This document shows, one piece after another, positions 46,099 to 56,400 of a DNA stretch of 64,000 nucleotides (positions are counted from its first letter, which is position 1; the number at the start of each line of letters is the position of its first letter). Location: the NCBI GenBank assembly GCA_937901255.1, contig CALCHN010000067.1, positions 29,490 to 93,489 on the forward strand. Direction: 5' to 3'. Source of the stretch: an uncultured Flavobacteriales bacterium. Lineage in GTDB: Bacteria; Bacteroidota; Bacteroidia; Flavobacteriales_E; Vicingaceae. Position numbers and translations under genes: made by a program. The notes below the pieces were generated by a model. The model made no database searches. It worked only from the letters and a program-made list of their open reading frames with translations, and was not told where the DNA came from.

Positions 46099-46102
46099 TA
46101 GG

Positions 46103-46315
46103 CTATAATTCGTTTTTATTAATAATGTTTACTGCTTTTATTGCATCATCAGACTTAACATACACTTCTACTGAAGCATTATTAAGGTGCAAATGCATGG
46201 AATCTCTTTTATTGACAACAACTGCATTAATTCCTTCACTGCCTAAAACAGATTTTACAATTTGTGCACTATTATTATTTGTTGTTGTGTATATCAAAAC
46301 CCAATCTTTTTGCAT
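46103..46315 (-). CDS. DUF2007-type putative signal-transducing protein
   Basis: A 70-residue cytosolic protein with a small alpha-beta fold of the DUF2007 (GlnB-like putative signal transducer) type: DWVLIYTTTNNNSAQIVKSV at the N-terminus, then LGSEGINAVVVNKRDS and a C-terminal VEVYVKSDDAIKAVNIINKNEL. The family is often met as a short gene between others in Bacteroidota. It is spaced six bases from the ftsH stop and four from the cdsA start, so it is embedded in the operon. The function is unknown. Confidence 0.75.
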   Translation of the reverse strand: MQKDWVLIYTTTNNNSAQIVKSVLGSEGINAVVVNKRDSMHLHLNNASVEVYVKSDDAIKAVNIINKNEL

Positions 46316-46321
46316 GCACTA

Positions 46322-48373
46322 TTAGCTTTGAGCCGTATCTATGTTATCGTCTTTCTTTTCAGTTTTCGTTTCTTCTGGTTGTACAGCCTCTGAAACAACC
46401 TCTTCCTGTACTTTTTTCTTAGAACTTTTCTTCTCTTCTTTTAACTCTTCTTCAAAAGCACTCTTTCCAAATATTACTTCTAAATCGTCTCTAAAAATTA
46501 CTTCTTTTTCTAATAAAATTTCAGCCAATTGAGTCAACTTATCTTTGTTCTCGGTAAGAATTTTAACTGTTCTTGCATAAGATTCTTCAATCAATTTGCT
46601 TACCTCTTCATCTATTAACTGAGCTGTTTTTTCAGAGTAAGGTTTAGAAAAAGAATAATCTGACTGACCTGTAGAATCGTAATAACTTATATTTCCTAAT
46701 TTATCGCTTAAGCCATAAATACTAATCATAGCATAAGCCTGTTTGGTAATTTTTTCTAAATCGCTCAACGCACCTGTAGAAACTTTTCCGAAAATTACTT
46801 GCTCGGCAGCTCTACCACCTAAGGCAGCACACATTTCGTCTTTTAGTTGTTCTGTAGTGGTTATTTGTCTTTCTTCTGGTAAATACCAAGCTGCTCCCAA
46901 CGATCTGCCTCTAGGAATAATGGTTACTTTTACCAAAGGGGATGCGTATTTTACCAACCAACTTACTGCTGCATGACCAGCTTCGTGGTAGGCAATTGTT
47001 TTTCTTTCGTGGTCAGAAATAATTTTATTTTTCTTCTCTAATCCACCAACTACTCTATCTACTGCATCTAAGAAATCTTGCCTACCAATTACTTTCTTTT
47101 GTTTTCTTGCTGCAATTAAAGCCGCTTCATTACAAATATTAGCAATATCAGCTCCTGAAAATCCGGGAGTTTGTTTTGCTAAAAAGAACCTATCAACAGT
47201 TTCGTCAATTTTTAACGGTTTTAAGTGAACCTTAAATATTTCTTCTCTTTCGTGCAATTCCGGTAAATCAACATGAATTTGTCTGTCGAAACGTCCTGGT
47301 CTGATTAAAGCTCTATCTAACACATCAGCTCTGTTGGTTGCTGCCAATACAATAACACCAGTGTTTGTTCCGAAACCATCCATCTCTGTAAGCAACTGAT
47401 TTAAGGTATTTTCTCTTTCGTCATTTGCTCCTTGAGCCATGCCTTTTCCTCTTGAACGACCAATAGCATCTATCTCATCAATAAAAATAATGGATGGAGC
47501 TTTTTCTTTTGCTTGTTTAAACAAATCTCTAACTCTCGAAGCTCCAACACCAACAAACATCTCAACAAAATCAGAACCTGAAAGTGAGAAAAATGGTACT
47601 TTAGCTTCTCCTGCTACTGCTCTTGCCAATAAAGTTTTTCCTGTTCCGGGAGGACCAACTAACAAAGCTCCTTTAGGAATTTTTGCTCCTAATTCTGTAT
47701 ATTTTTCTGGTTTTTTTAGGAAATCAACTATCTCCTGAACTTCTTCTTTTGCTCCTTCTAATCCAGCAACATCTTCAAAGGTTACTTTAACACTTTTTTC
47801 TTTATCGAATAACTGAGCTTTAGACTTTCCAATGTTGAAAATCTGTCCACCCGGACCACCTCCTCCAGACATTCTTTTCATCAAAAACATCCATATTCCG
47901 ACAATAATTAAAATCGGTAAAATAAATCCTATTATGCCTCCCAGCCAATCTTCTTCGGTAACGGTTTTGTATTTCAAACCTTTTTCATCCGACCACTGTT
48001 TTAAGTCTTTATCAAAATTATCTAAAGAGTTAAACTCGAAAGTATAATGTGGCCCTCTGTTTCCGCTATTAAAATTGTTATTTTTAATTTTTTTAGCATG
48101 TTCTTCTTTAGATAAAGCTTCTTGAGTAAGCGTAACTCTAGCAACGCCTTTGTTTTTTACTACAACTACCTGTTCTACATCTCCTTGCATTACCATATTC
48201 TGAAATTCAGTTTCGGTAATTACAGAAGAACCTCCACTCCAATTTAATAACTGAAGTGATAAAAGTACTATACCAACAATGGCATAAATCCAATAGAAAC
48301 TAAAAGGTTTTTTATTTGGGGTTTTGTTGTTTTTAGGAGGGACATTCCCTTTTTTATTGTTGTTATTTTCCAT
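46322..48373 (-). CDS. ftsH: ATP-dependent zinc metalloprotease FtsH
   Basis: A membrane-anchored AAA+ protease that degrades misfolded and regulatory membrane proteins, 683 residues. Two transmembrane helices flank a periplasmic domain of about 100 residues. The AAA module has GPPGTGKT (Walker A), FIDEIDAIG (Walker B), the second region of homology with RPGRFDRQ, and the pore segment [12 protein letters not shown]. The peptidase site is HEAGH, followed by the third ligand in a later Asp segment. A Lys/Glu-rich tail ([11 protein letters not shown]) ends the protein. It follows rsfS by 13 bases in the same direction. Complete and conserved. Confidence 0.97.
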   Translation of the reverse strand: MENNNNKKGNVPPKNNKTPNKKPFSFYWIYAIVGIVLLSLQLLNWSGGSSVITETEFQNMVMQGDVEQVVVVKNKGVARVTLTQEALSKEEHAKKIKNNNFNSGNRGPHYTFEFNSLDNFDKDLKQWSDEKGLKYKTVTEEDWLGGIIGFILPILIIVGIWMFLMKRMSGGGGPGGQIFNIGKSKAQLFDKEKSVKVTFEDVAGLEGAKEEVQEIVDFLKKPEKYTELGAKIPKGALLVGPPGTGKTLLARAVAGEAKVPFFSLSGSDFVEMFVGVGASRVRDLFKQAKEKAPSIIFIDEIDAIGRSRGKGMAQGANDERENTLNQLLTEMDGFGTNTGVIVLAATNRADVLDRALIRPGRFDRQIHVDLPELHEREEIFKVHLKPLKIDETVDRFFLAKQTPGFSGADIANICNEAALIAARKQKKVIGRQDFLDAVDRVVGGLEKKNKIISDHERKTIAYHEAGHAAVSWLVKYASPLVKVTIIPRGRSLGAAWYLPEERQITTTEQLKDEMCAALGGRAAEQVIFGKVSTGALSDLEKITKQAYAMISIYGLSDKLGNISYYDSTGQSDYSFSKPYSEKTAQLIDEEVSKLIEESYARTVKILTENKDKLTQLAEILLEKEVIFRDDLEVIFGKSAFEEELKEEKKSSKKKVQEEVVSEAVQPEETKTEKKDDNIDTAQS

Positions 48374-48386
48374 TCAATACGTTTAT

Positions 48387-48761
48387 TTAAGCTTGTTTTA
48401 CTTTTGTTATTTCTGCATCTGCCCACAAACCTTCTAAGTTATAAAAATCTCTTTGTTCTTTTTGGAAAATGTGTACTACCACATTAATATAATCCAATAA
48501 AACCCATTCTGCATTTCTATAACCTTCGGTGTGCCATGCTCTGTCTTTTAATGTTTTTCTCACCTCTCTTTCTACAGCACTTCCTAGTGCAGCAACGTGT
48601 GTATTAGAATTTCCTGTACAAATTACAAAATATGCAGTTACTGCATTATCTAATTTTCGCATGTCTATGCTTACTATGTCTTCTCCCTTCACATCTTGCA
48701 ATCCTTTAATTATAACATCTACAAGGAGTTGCGTATCATCTAACTTTTTTACTTTTGCCAT
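48387..48761 (-). CDS. rsfS: Ribosomal silencing factor RsfS
   Basis: A 124-residue protein of the RsfS (DUF143) family that binds L14 and prevents subunit joining in starvation. It carries GEDIVSIDMRKLDNAV, TGNSNTHVAALGSAVEREVR, the invariant HTEGYRNAEWVLLDY and VHIFQKEQRDFYNLEGLWADA. It starts the rsfS-ftsH-DUF2007-cdsA unit with a clear promoter (48789-48821). It is divergent from birA, with 118 bases between start codons. The name is well supported. Confidence 0.95.
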   Translation of the reverse strand: MAKVKKLDDTQLLVDVIIKGLQDVKGEDIVSIDMRKLDNAVTAYFVICTGNSNTHVAALGSAVEREVRKTLKDRAWHTEGYRNAEWVLLDYINVVVHIFQKEQRDFYNLEGLWADAEITKVKQA

Positions 48762-48788
48762 TAATTTTTATAATAAATTTTTAAGTGG

Positions 48789-48821
48789 CAAAGTTACAGA
48801 TTTCCTATTGAAGTAATTCAA
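48789..48821 (-). promoter_or_regulatory. Promoter of rsfS operon (TTG-N22-TAACTTTG)
   Basis: On the minus strand TTG (complement of 48819-48821) stands 22 bases before TAACTTTG (complement of 48789-48796), which ends 27 bases before the rsfS ATG. The -7 box is an exact match to TAnnTTTG and the spacer is at the long end of the reported range. It probably drives rsfS-ftsH-DUF2007-cdsA. Confidence 0.65.
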
Positions 48822-48879
48822 TTTATAAAAATTTGTTAGTTAACCTATAACATGAACTATTTAGTTAATTTTGGATATT

Positions 48880-49635
48880 ATGTATGATAGTTTGTTTTTA
48901 GGAAGTAAAATTGTTCGGCTAGCAGAAGTAGATTCTACCAATGTTTATGCTGCTACTTTAATTAAAAATAGTCCTAAAATTATTACAGACGGAATGGTTA
49001 TACATACTGATAACCAAACCAATGGAAAAGGACAAAGAGGAAATGTTTGGGAAACTACACCTAATAAAAACCTTACTTTTTCTATCATATTAAAACCCAA
49101 TTTATTGGTAAGTGAACAGTTTCTGTTGAGCAAAGTTTGTGCATTAGGTATTTTAGATTTTTTAACAGATTTGGGTATAAAAAATACCCATATTAAATGG
49201 CCAAATGACATTTACGTTGACAATAAAAAAATTGCAGGAATGTTGTTAGAAAACACCTTGAAAAATTCTAAAATTGAGTTTTGTATTGCCGGAATTGGTA
49301 TAAACATTAACCAAACTAGTTTTAATGAACACCTACAACAAGCTACTTCTTTACAGCTTATTACTAATAAAAGCTACGACTTAAATAGTATTTTAAATCA
49401 ATTGCTTTTTTTTATTGAAAAACGCTACTTACAACTTAAAACTGGCAAACTCCAACAAATTAATAACGATTACCTTAAGCATCTGTTAGGCTATAATACC
49501 GAAAGGACTTATCTTATTGATAACCAAAACGTTTTAGGTGTAATTAGTGGTATTGCTCCCTCTGGGAAATTACAACTTATCCATGAAAACAAGCTACACG
49601 AATACGATATGAAAGAAATTGGGTTTGTGTTTTAA
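48880..49635 (+). CDS. birA: Biotin--[acetyl-CoA-carboxylase] ligase, lacking a DNA-binding domain
   Basis: A 251-residue biotin protein ligase that joins biotin to the carrier protein of acetyl-CoA carboxylase. The catalytic domain has DSTNVYA, GKGQRGNVWE (the glycine-rich biotinyl-AMP loop), KWPNDIYVDNKKIAGMLLE and a C-terminal SH3-like cap. There is no N-terminal helix-turn-helix, so it is a group I ligase that does not act as a repressor. The ATG is at 48880; the in-frame TTG nine bases upstream overlaps a TAATTTTG -7-like box (48866-48873), so the mRNA may be leaderless. It is divergent from rsfS. Confidence 0.93.
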   Translation: MYDSLFLGSKIVRLAEVDSTNVYAATLIKNSPKIITDGMVIHTDNQTNGKGQRGNVWETTPNKNLTFSIILKPNLLVSEQFLLSKVCALGILDFLTDLGIKNTHIKWPNDIYVDNKKIAGMLLENTLKNSKIEFCIAGIGININQTSFNEHLQQATSLQLITNKSYDLNSILNQLLFFIEKRYLQLKTGKLQQINNDYLKHLLGYNTERTYLIDNQNVLGVISGIAPSGKLQLIHENKLHEYDMKEIGFVF

Positions 49636-49674
49636 TTTCTAAATAGCAATTAGATTTATAAACTCTTAACCTAC

Positions 49675-51042
49675 CTATAAACTAACACTTTCTACTATTT
49701 TTTCGCCAAAAGCGTTTAAATCAACACCATCAAAATTTCCTGAGCTCATAAGTAGCATCACACTATTGTTCCAGTTTTTATTTTCTAATAAGCTTACTAA
49801 CTGTTTAGAGTCGTTAATTACCTCAACATTATCGGAAGCAAAAGCATTCTTTACTTCTGTAGGTGTAATGTGTGCTAGTTTTTTATGTTCCAAAGTATGT
49901 TCACTATAATAAACATAAGCTTCATCAGCATCGCTCATGGCATTTTTATACTCGCTTAAAAAGTTTTTATTTAAGCTGCTAAACGTATGTAACTCCATGC
50001 AAGCCACTACTTTTCTGTCGGGATATTGTTGTTTAACGGCTTTAGTAGTTGCTTTTAATTTAGATGGTGAGTGTGCAAAATCTTTATAAACAGCAACAGT
50101 ATTGTTCTTAGCAATTAACTCCAACCTTTTTGCTGCTCCTTTAAAAGTAGCAATAGCTTTATAAAAGTCTGCATCTTTAACACCTAACTGATTGCAAATT
50201 AACTTAGCTCCATTTAAGTTTTGTAAATTGTGTTCTCCAAATATAATTAAAGGAATATCTCCATCAGCTGTTTTAAGGTAGGTAGTTCCGTTATCAATAT
50301 AATATTCTGGAGTTGAATAGGCTACTTTAGTAATATTTTTTGTGGTTGTTTCGGCAAGTTCTTTTAGTATTTTATCGTTTTCGCAATAGGCCAAAAAGCC
50401 ATTATCTTCAATTAAATCAATAAATATTTTAAACTGCTCTACATAATTCTCGAAAGTTGGAAAAACGTTAATATGGTCCCAAGCAATTCCGCTAAGCAAA
50501 GCTATGTTTGGTTGGTACAAATGGAACTTTGGTCTCCTATCTATTGGTGAAGAAAGGTATTCGTCTCCTTCTAAAATAATAACTGGAGCATCTGTAATTT
50601 TTACCATGGTTTCAAATCCTTCTAACTGAGCTCCAACCATATAGTCTGCATCAATATTTGTTTTTTGTAACACATGCAATACCATAGCGGTTATAGAGGT
50701 TTTTCCGTGACTCCCTCCTATTACTACTCTGGTTTTATTTTTTGATTGCTCATAAATATATTCAGGATAGGAATAAATTTTTAGTCCTAATGTCTTAGCT
50801 TTTATTAACTCCGGATTATCATTTCTTGCATGCATTCCAAGAATTACGGCATCCAAATCAGCATGAATATTTTCTTCTGTCCAACCTTCTGTCTGGGGTA
50901 ATAACCCATGTTTGGCTAACCTACTTTTGCTAGGCTCAAAAATTTCATCATCAGAGCCTGTAACTTTATACCCTTTTTTATGAAGAGCGATGGCAAGGTT
51001 GTGCATGGCACTTCCGCCAATAGCAATAAAATGAATGTTCAT
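49675..51042 (-). CDS. mpl: UDP-N-acetylmuramate:tripeptide ligase (Mpl), peptidoglycan recycling
   Basis: A 455-residue Mur ligase. It has an N-terminal Rossmann segment (HFIAIGGSAMHNLAIAL), the ATP-binding VVIGGSHGKTSITAMVLHVL and the AWDHINVF segment of the central domain, and AHSPSKLKATTKAV in the C-terminal domain. The length and the GGSHGKTS pattern fit Mpl, which recycles the murein tripeptide by joining it to UDP-MurNAc, better than MurC, whose loop is usually GTHGKTT. A short repeat (51057-51098) is just upstream of its start codon. No murein operon surrounds it. Confidence 0.88.
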   Translation of the reverse strand: MNIHFIAIGGSAMHNLAIALHKKGYKVTGSDDEIFEPSKSRLAKHGLLPQTEGWTEENIHADLDAVILGMHARNDNPELIKAKTLGLKIYSYPEYIYEQSKNKTRVVIGGSHGKTSITAMVLHVLQKTNIDADYMVGAQLEGFETMVKITDAPVIILEGDEYLSSPIDRRPKFHLYQPNIALLSGIAWDHINVFPTFENYVEQFKIFIDLIEDNGFLAYCENDKILKELAETTTKNITKVAYSTPEYYIDNGTTYLKTADGDIPLIIFGEHNLQNLNGAKLICNQLGVKDADFYKAIATFKGAAKRLELIAKNNTVAVYKDFAHSPSKLKATTKAVKQQYPDRKVVACMELHTFSSLNKNFLSEYKNAMSDADEAYVYYSEHTLEHKKLAHITPTEVKNAFASDNVEVINDSKQLVSLLENKNWNNSVMLLMSSGNFDGVDLNAFGEKIVESVSL

Positions 51043-51056
51043 ATGTTTATATTTTT

Positions 51057-51098
51057 AGCCCCTCTAACTCCCCCGAAAGGGGAGAATATCCAACGCTC
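51057..51098 (+). repeat. Copy of the AGCCCC/CTCCCCCGAAAGGGGAG/CCAACGC element
   Basis: AGCCCCTCTAACTCCCCC, then GAA and AGGGGAG, then TATCCAACGCTC. This is the same layout as the elements at 33695-33735 (+) and 36309-36347 (inverted). The central hairpin is CCCC-GAA-AGGGG with slight mismatches. It occupies much of the gap between the mpl start and the next minus-strand gene. Confidence 0.65.
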
Positions 51099-51141
51099 AA
51101 AGTCATTATAAAAGTTATTTTTTGTTTTGTTTTATATGAAA

Positions 51142-51867
51142 TTAGATATCTGTTTCACTTTGAACTTTACCGCTAGCATATTTTACTTTTTTGATGGCTT
51201 TTCCGCTATCATCGTATTTAGTCCACGTTCCGATTCTTTCATAATCAAATAATGCTTTATTGTACTTCATCTCACCTTCTTCTTTAAGGTTGCCATTTTT
51301 GTGGTAATACTTTTGAGAATAAATTAACTTCTTTTTGTTGATTAACTCTAAGGTATTTTCTGGCTTACCATCTTCAAAATAGTTGGCTTTAAAAATATAA
51401 TATAAAAAAGATTTATGGTACTCTTCAACAAATTCCACATTTCCATTAGGGTAATAATCTGTCCATTTTTGAGCTTCTGTTTCTACATATTCAATTTCAG
51501 ATTTTGGTTTACCATCACTATAATAAAGTGACATTTTACTTTTCTTTACATCTGTTACTCTAAAATTTCTCTCTACCGTTCCGTTGGGATAATAGTTTTT
51601 GTATATTTTAAGCTGACCATCAACATAAAAACCTTTGTGAAGCAATTGTCCGCTACTATAAAAATCTTCAATAAAACCATTAGCAGCATAACCATTTTCA
51701 TCATTTCTTACGGTATCTCTCCCAAGCATCATGTTTAATGGCTCATACATTTGAATACCAAATTTTTGATCAATTACTTCTTCAGGAGCATAACTTTTAG
51801 ATTGAGCAAAAAGAATTGATGTGTTTACTAATAAAATTGTGATTAAGGTAGTGTAAAATATTTTCAT
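51142..51867 (-). CDS. Secreted MORN/YwqK-like repeat protein
   Basis: A 241-residue protein with a signal peptide (residues 1-21, ending SILFAQ) and repeats of the MORN/YwqK antitoxin type: YYPNGTVERNFRV, YYSDGKPKSEIEYVE, YYPNGNVEFVEEY, YFEDGKPENTLEL and YYHKNGNLKEEGEMK, each about 24 residues. YwqK-type proteins are called antitoxins in some annotations, but they are mainly beta-repeat proteins; nothing here shows a toxin partner. It is just downstream of the nhaC-encoded protein's gene in the same direction, at 12 bases, and so probably co-transcribed with it. Confidence 0.8.
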   Translation of the reverse strand: MKIFYTTLITILLVNTSILFAQSKSYAPEEVIDQKFGIQMYEPLNMMLGRDTVRNDENGYAANGFIEDFYSSGQLLHKGFYVDGQLKIYKNYYPNGTVERNFRVTDVKKSKMSLYYSDGKPKSEIEYVETEAQKWTDYYPNGNVEFVEEYHKSFLYYIFKANYFEDGKPENTLELINKKKLIYSQKYYHKNGNLKEEGEMKYNKALFDYERIGTWTKYDDSGKAIKKVKYASGKVQSETDI

Positions 51868-51879
51868 CTGTATATATTT

Positions 51880-53364
51880 TTATTTTTTTGTTACGGAATT
51901 TATCTCATTTGGGTTATGTTTTTCAGTAGATACAAGTTTAGCAATTTTAATGTTAAAAACACCAAAAATTATGGTCATAATTGGACTTAAAATATTAAAG
52001 AAACAATACATGAAATAATCGCCTGTTGCCACCCCTAACACTCCTGAATGGTATGCTCCGCAGGTATTCCAAGGAATTAGCACAGAGGTTACCGTACCAG
52101 AATCTTCTAAGGTACGACTGAGCACTTTTGGGTGAAGCCCTCTTTCTTTGTATATTTTACTAAACATTTTTCCGGGAACAACAATGGCTAAATATTGGTC
52201 GGAAGCAGTTACATTAAAAGTGATACAGGTAGCAGTAGTAGTTGTTATTAAAGAGCCTGTAGATTTTGCTAATGGAATTAAGGTATTGGTAATGGTTTTT
52301 AACATGCCTGTTTTTTCCATTACGCCACCAAAAATCATGGCAAAAATAATTAACCAAATGGTTCCTAACATACCATTCATTCCTCCTGTTTCCAACAATT
52401 CATTTACTAGTACATTTTCTGTGGGAATGCTCATATCTGTTGTCATGGCATTTACAATAACTTCATAAGCGGCTTCAAAAGTTAATGAAGTGCTTTCTGC
52501 CAAAGCAACAATTAAATCTTGCTGAAAAATGAGAGCGAACAAACCACCTAATAAACTACCAATAAATAAGGCTGGAATGGCATCTACTTTTTTTACAATA
52601 AGCAATATTACAGCAACAGGAACGATAAACAACCAAGGGGTAATTACTATTTTTGACTCAATAGCTATTTTTAGCTCGCTTACATCGGTAGTATTTCCAC
52701 CGGACTCAAATGTAAATCCGATAATTAAAAATATGATTAACGTGATAATAATAGACGGGACAGTAGTTAATGCCATGTATTTAATGTGGGTAATTAAATC
52801 CGTTCCTGCCATTGCGGGAGCAAGATTGGTAGTATCCGACAAAGGCGACATTTTATCTCCAAAATAAGCTCCTGAAAGAATTGCTCCTGCTACCATTCCT
52901 TTATTGAAGCCTAATACATCTCCAATTCCTATTAAAGCAATACCAACAGTTGCTGCGGTTGTCCACGAGCTGCCTGTTGCCATAGAAACTACTGCACAAA
53001 TAATACAGGTGGCTACTAAAAAGATTTTCGGATGAAGTATGTCTAACCCATAATAAATCATTGCTGGCACTACTCCGCTAACCATCCATGTTCCGGCTAA
53101 AGCACCAATTAATAATAAAATAATAAGTGCGGGTAAAGCAGATTTAATACTTTTTACAATTCCCTTTTGAATGGAGTTCCAAGTATAGCCATTGTACATT
53201 CCTATAGCAGCAGCAACAGCTCCGGCAACTAATAAAACTATTTGATTTGCTCCACCTAAGGCATTATCTCCAAAAACAAATACCACATTTACTACTAATA
53301 GTAATATTAAAACAACTATGGGTATTAATGCTTGAAATAAACTTGGCTTTTTAACGGACTCCAT
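51880..53364 (-). CDS. nhaC: Na+/H+ antiporter NhaC
   Basis: A 494-residue polytopic transporter of the NhaC family with about eleven hydrophobic segments. Conserved stretches include FNKGMVAGAILSGAYFGDKMSPLSDTTNLAPA, with the Lys-Met-Ser-Pro-Leu-Ser-Asp-Thr core used in ion binding, and TASDQYLAIVVPGKMF, and the late LIPWNTCGAYHSGVLGV. It exchanges Na+ for H+ in salt tolerance and pH control. It is transcribed in the same direction as the YwqK-like gene that follows by 12 bases, and 84 bases after the giant repeat gene. Assignment is firm. Confidence 0.9.
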   Translation of the reverse strand: MESVKKPSLFQALIPIVVLILLLVVNVVFVFGDNALGGANQIVLLVAGAVAAAIGMYNGYTWNSIQKGIVKSIKSALPALIILLLIGALAGTWMVSGVVPAMIYYGLDILHPKIFLVATCIICAVVSMATGSSWTTAATVGIALIGIGDVLGFNKGMVAGAILSGAYFGDKMSPLSDTTNLAPAMAGTDLITHIKYMALTTVPSIIITLIIFLIIGFTFESGGNTTDVSELKIAIESKIVITPWLFIVPVAVILLIVKKVDAIPALFIGSLLGGLFALIFQQDLIVALAESTSLTFEAAYEVIVNAMTTDMSIPTENVLVNELLETGGMNGMLGTIWLIIFAMIFGGVMEKTGMLKTITNTLIPLAKSTGSLITTTTATCITFNVTASDQYLAIVVPGKMFSKIYKERGLHPKVLSRTLEDSGTVTSVLIPWNTCGAYHSGVLGVATGDYFMYCFFNILSPIMTIIFGVFNIKIAKLVSTEKHNPNEINSVTKK

Positions 53365-53448
53365 GAAATATTTTTATGAAGCGTAAATGTAAAAATAAAT
53401 TGTGGAACTAAAAAAATGATTGAAGGGTTTGTTAGCAACTATTAATTT

Positions 53449-56400
53449 CTATTTCTCAATAGATTCGTTATCCCAAATGGTTTTTGAAATGCTAATACCA
53501 TTTTTAGAGTAGTAAACTCCACCCCATTTGTAGAAAATTCTTTCGTAAACATCAGCGTGATCTCCGGTAACTTTAATTCTTCTGATGATGATAGCATTTC
53601 CAGTTTCTCTTTCTTCTTCGGTAATTCCTTGAGGATAATTTTTATCAAATTGATCTAAGTTGCTTGATAATTTCTTTTCTCCAACATACACATCATATAC
53701 TTCTTCTGATGCTTTGGTTGATTTTTCAATTTGCTTGGCATTTAGTTGAGATTGATAATCGCTATAAAACTGTTTTTCTTTTTGCAATTGTTTTTCTGCA
53801 TTTATAGTTCTTTGCAATTGTTCTTTTGTCGGTTTGTTTAACAATTCTTTTTGAGCAATAGCTTCTTGTTCGTTTTTAGAGCGTTTAAAATCAGCATCTT
53901 TCTGGTATTTTTGTCGCTCTTTATTTAACTGAGTTTTATAATCTTTTAATTCAGCAGTAGCCTTATCATTTTTTTGCTTTTCTTCGGCTATTCTTTTCTC
54001 ATTAAACTCCATGTAAAGCAGTTTATCAGCAGCTAATTTTTCTGCTTTAACTTTATGTTTTTTAGTCTGCTCTATTTGCATTAAAGCTATTTGGTCAGCA
54101 TATTTTTGAAGTGCTCTTCTGTTGTCTTCCACTTTTTTCAACGATGCATTTATTCTAACTTCTTCTAAAGCTGCTAAATCTTTACTATATTGCTTCACAT
54201 CAAATTCTCTTTCTTTTCTTTTGGCTTCGTAATCTTTTTGGTTCTGTTGAATAGTAGCTTGTTGATTGTTTATTGCTTCCTGATTTTTCTGTCTTTTCTT
54301 ATCTGCATTTTCTGTCATTACCCATCTATCTTCCTGAATATTACTCTTGTAAGTATATAAATCTTCTACTTTTTGTTGATACCTAGGTTCATTGTCTTTA
54401 GCATATTTACCCATATTATCTTTTTGCTTGTTAGCATAAGTATGTGCCTCTTTTGTTTTATCGTTAGCCGATTTTATGTTATTCGTTTGTTGCTGATTGT
54501 AGTATGCTTTATCGCTTTGCAACTGTTTTTCATTTTCTAAATATTTCTTGTCGCCTTCTTTTTGCATTTCTCCAATTTGCTCGTAAGTGGCTAAAATTTC
54601 GTTTTGAGCCTTATTGGTTTTGTCAACATTATATTTAATTCTAATTTCCTCTTGTTTGTTGTAAGATGCTTTATCTGCTTGTAATTCTTTTTCGTTTTCG
54701 AGGTATTTTTTATCGCCTTCTTCCTTAAGTTTACCTATTTGATCATACGTTGCTAAAATATCCTCTTGAGCCTTATTCGTTTTCTCTTTACTGGTTGACA
54801 CTCTTACTTCTTCTTGTTTCTTATAAATTGCTTTATCTTCAGCTAAAACTCTATCCTTGCCTTTTTCTTTATCTTCCCATATTTTAGCCATCATGGCTTC
54901 AATTTCTTTTTCTCTTTTATCATCAATTTTAGCTCTGCCACCAGGTGGAGGAGTATTGGTTTTTACAACAACTTCTTCCTCTTCTTTTTCTTTTTCTTTA
55001 GCAAGTTTATCTAACATTGCCTCAATTTTCACTAATTGGTCTTTAGGATATTGCTCGCCTTCAAACAACACTAATGCTTGTTTATATTTATCTTTAGCGT
55101 TTTCAAACTTATTTAATAAGAATAATTTATCGGCATCAAAAATAAGTTGATCATACTTTTCTCTTTTTGCTTTTAAAGCCAATGCTTCACTTTTATTTTT
55201 ACGTTCTTCCTCAGCAAGTTGAGCTAAAATAGTATTTATTTCTTCAATTTTTTCTTGAGGATAAGCTTCATCAGGCATAATGCTTAATGCTTTTTTGTAA
55301 TAGTTTTTAGCAACTTCGTAAGATTTAGAGCCAAAATTATCATCACCCATTTTTACAAAACTATTGAACTCTGCTTTTTTCTGTTCCTGAGCATTTGGTT
55401 TAACCGTAATTTGCTCTTTTATTTTAGCTGCTAATATTTTTTCTATTTCATCAATCTGGTTTTTAGGATAAGTTTCAGAAGATTTTATACCAAGAGCTTC
55501 TTTATATTTAGCTTTAGCTTGATCGTAATTTTCCGTTTTAAAAGCATCGTCAGCACTAGCAATTAAAGCATTGTATTTATCATTTTTTTCTTTTTCTGCC
55601 AATGCTTTCGCTTTAGCTCCATCTATGGCTTTTAGTTGATTTTTAGGATATTCTTCATTCGGATAAATCATTAATGCCTCTTGGTACTTTTGAGTAGCTT
55701 TATCAAACTTATCTCCATAAAAATCGGCATCAGCCTGAGCAATTACTGCTTCATAATATTCTCTTTTCTTTTTCTCTGCTTCTTTCTCTAATTCAGTTTC
55801 AGCAGATTGTTGAGCTAATTTTGCCAATAAATCATCAATCTCTTTAATTTTATCTTTTGGGTATTGTTCATCAGGTTTCACTCCTAATGCTTCATTGTAT
55901 TTACCTTTGGCTGTTTCATAATTTTTACTTGATAAAGCATTGTCGGCAGCAGTAATCAGGGCATTATACTTTTCTTGTTTGGCTTTTTCATCAGCTTCTT
56001 TTCCGGCTAATTCAGCTAAAATGCCATCAATTTCACTAATCTTATTTTTTGGATGTTGTTCAGTTGGTTTTACTCCTAATGCTTCGTTGTATTTGCTTTT
56101 AGCTTGCTCGTACGATTTGTCATTAAAAGCCTTATCTGCCAAAGCAATCAGACTATTATACTTTTCATCTTTTTCTTTATCAGCCATTTTAGCAGCTTCT
56201 TCTTCCGCTTTCTTTTTGGCTATATCTGCTAAAATTCCATCTATTTCAGTCAGTTTTGTTTTTGGATATTGCTCGCTTGGTTTCACTCCTAACGCCTCAT
56301 TGTATTTGCCTTTTGCTGCATCATACGATTTGTCGGCAAAGGCTTTATCTGCTGCTGCAATAGCTGCATTGTATTTTTCATCTTTCTCTTGTTGAGCCAT

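Noticed and set aside
51142..51867. Toxin-antitoxin module with the YwqK-like protein as antitoxin
   Set aside because: The protein is secreted by its signal peptide and no toxin-like gene adjoins it. The repeat type alone does not make it an antitoxin.
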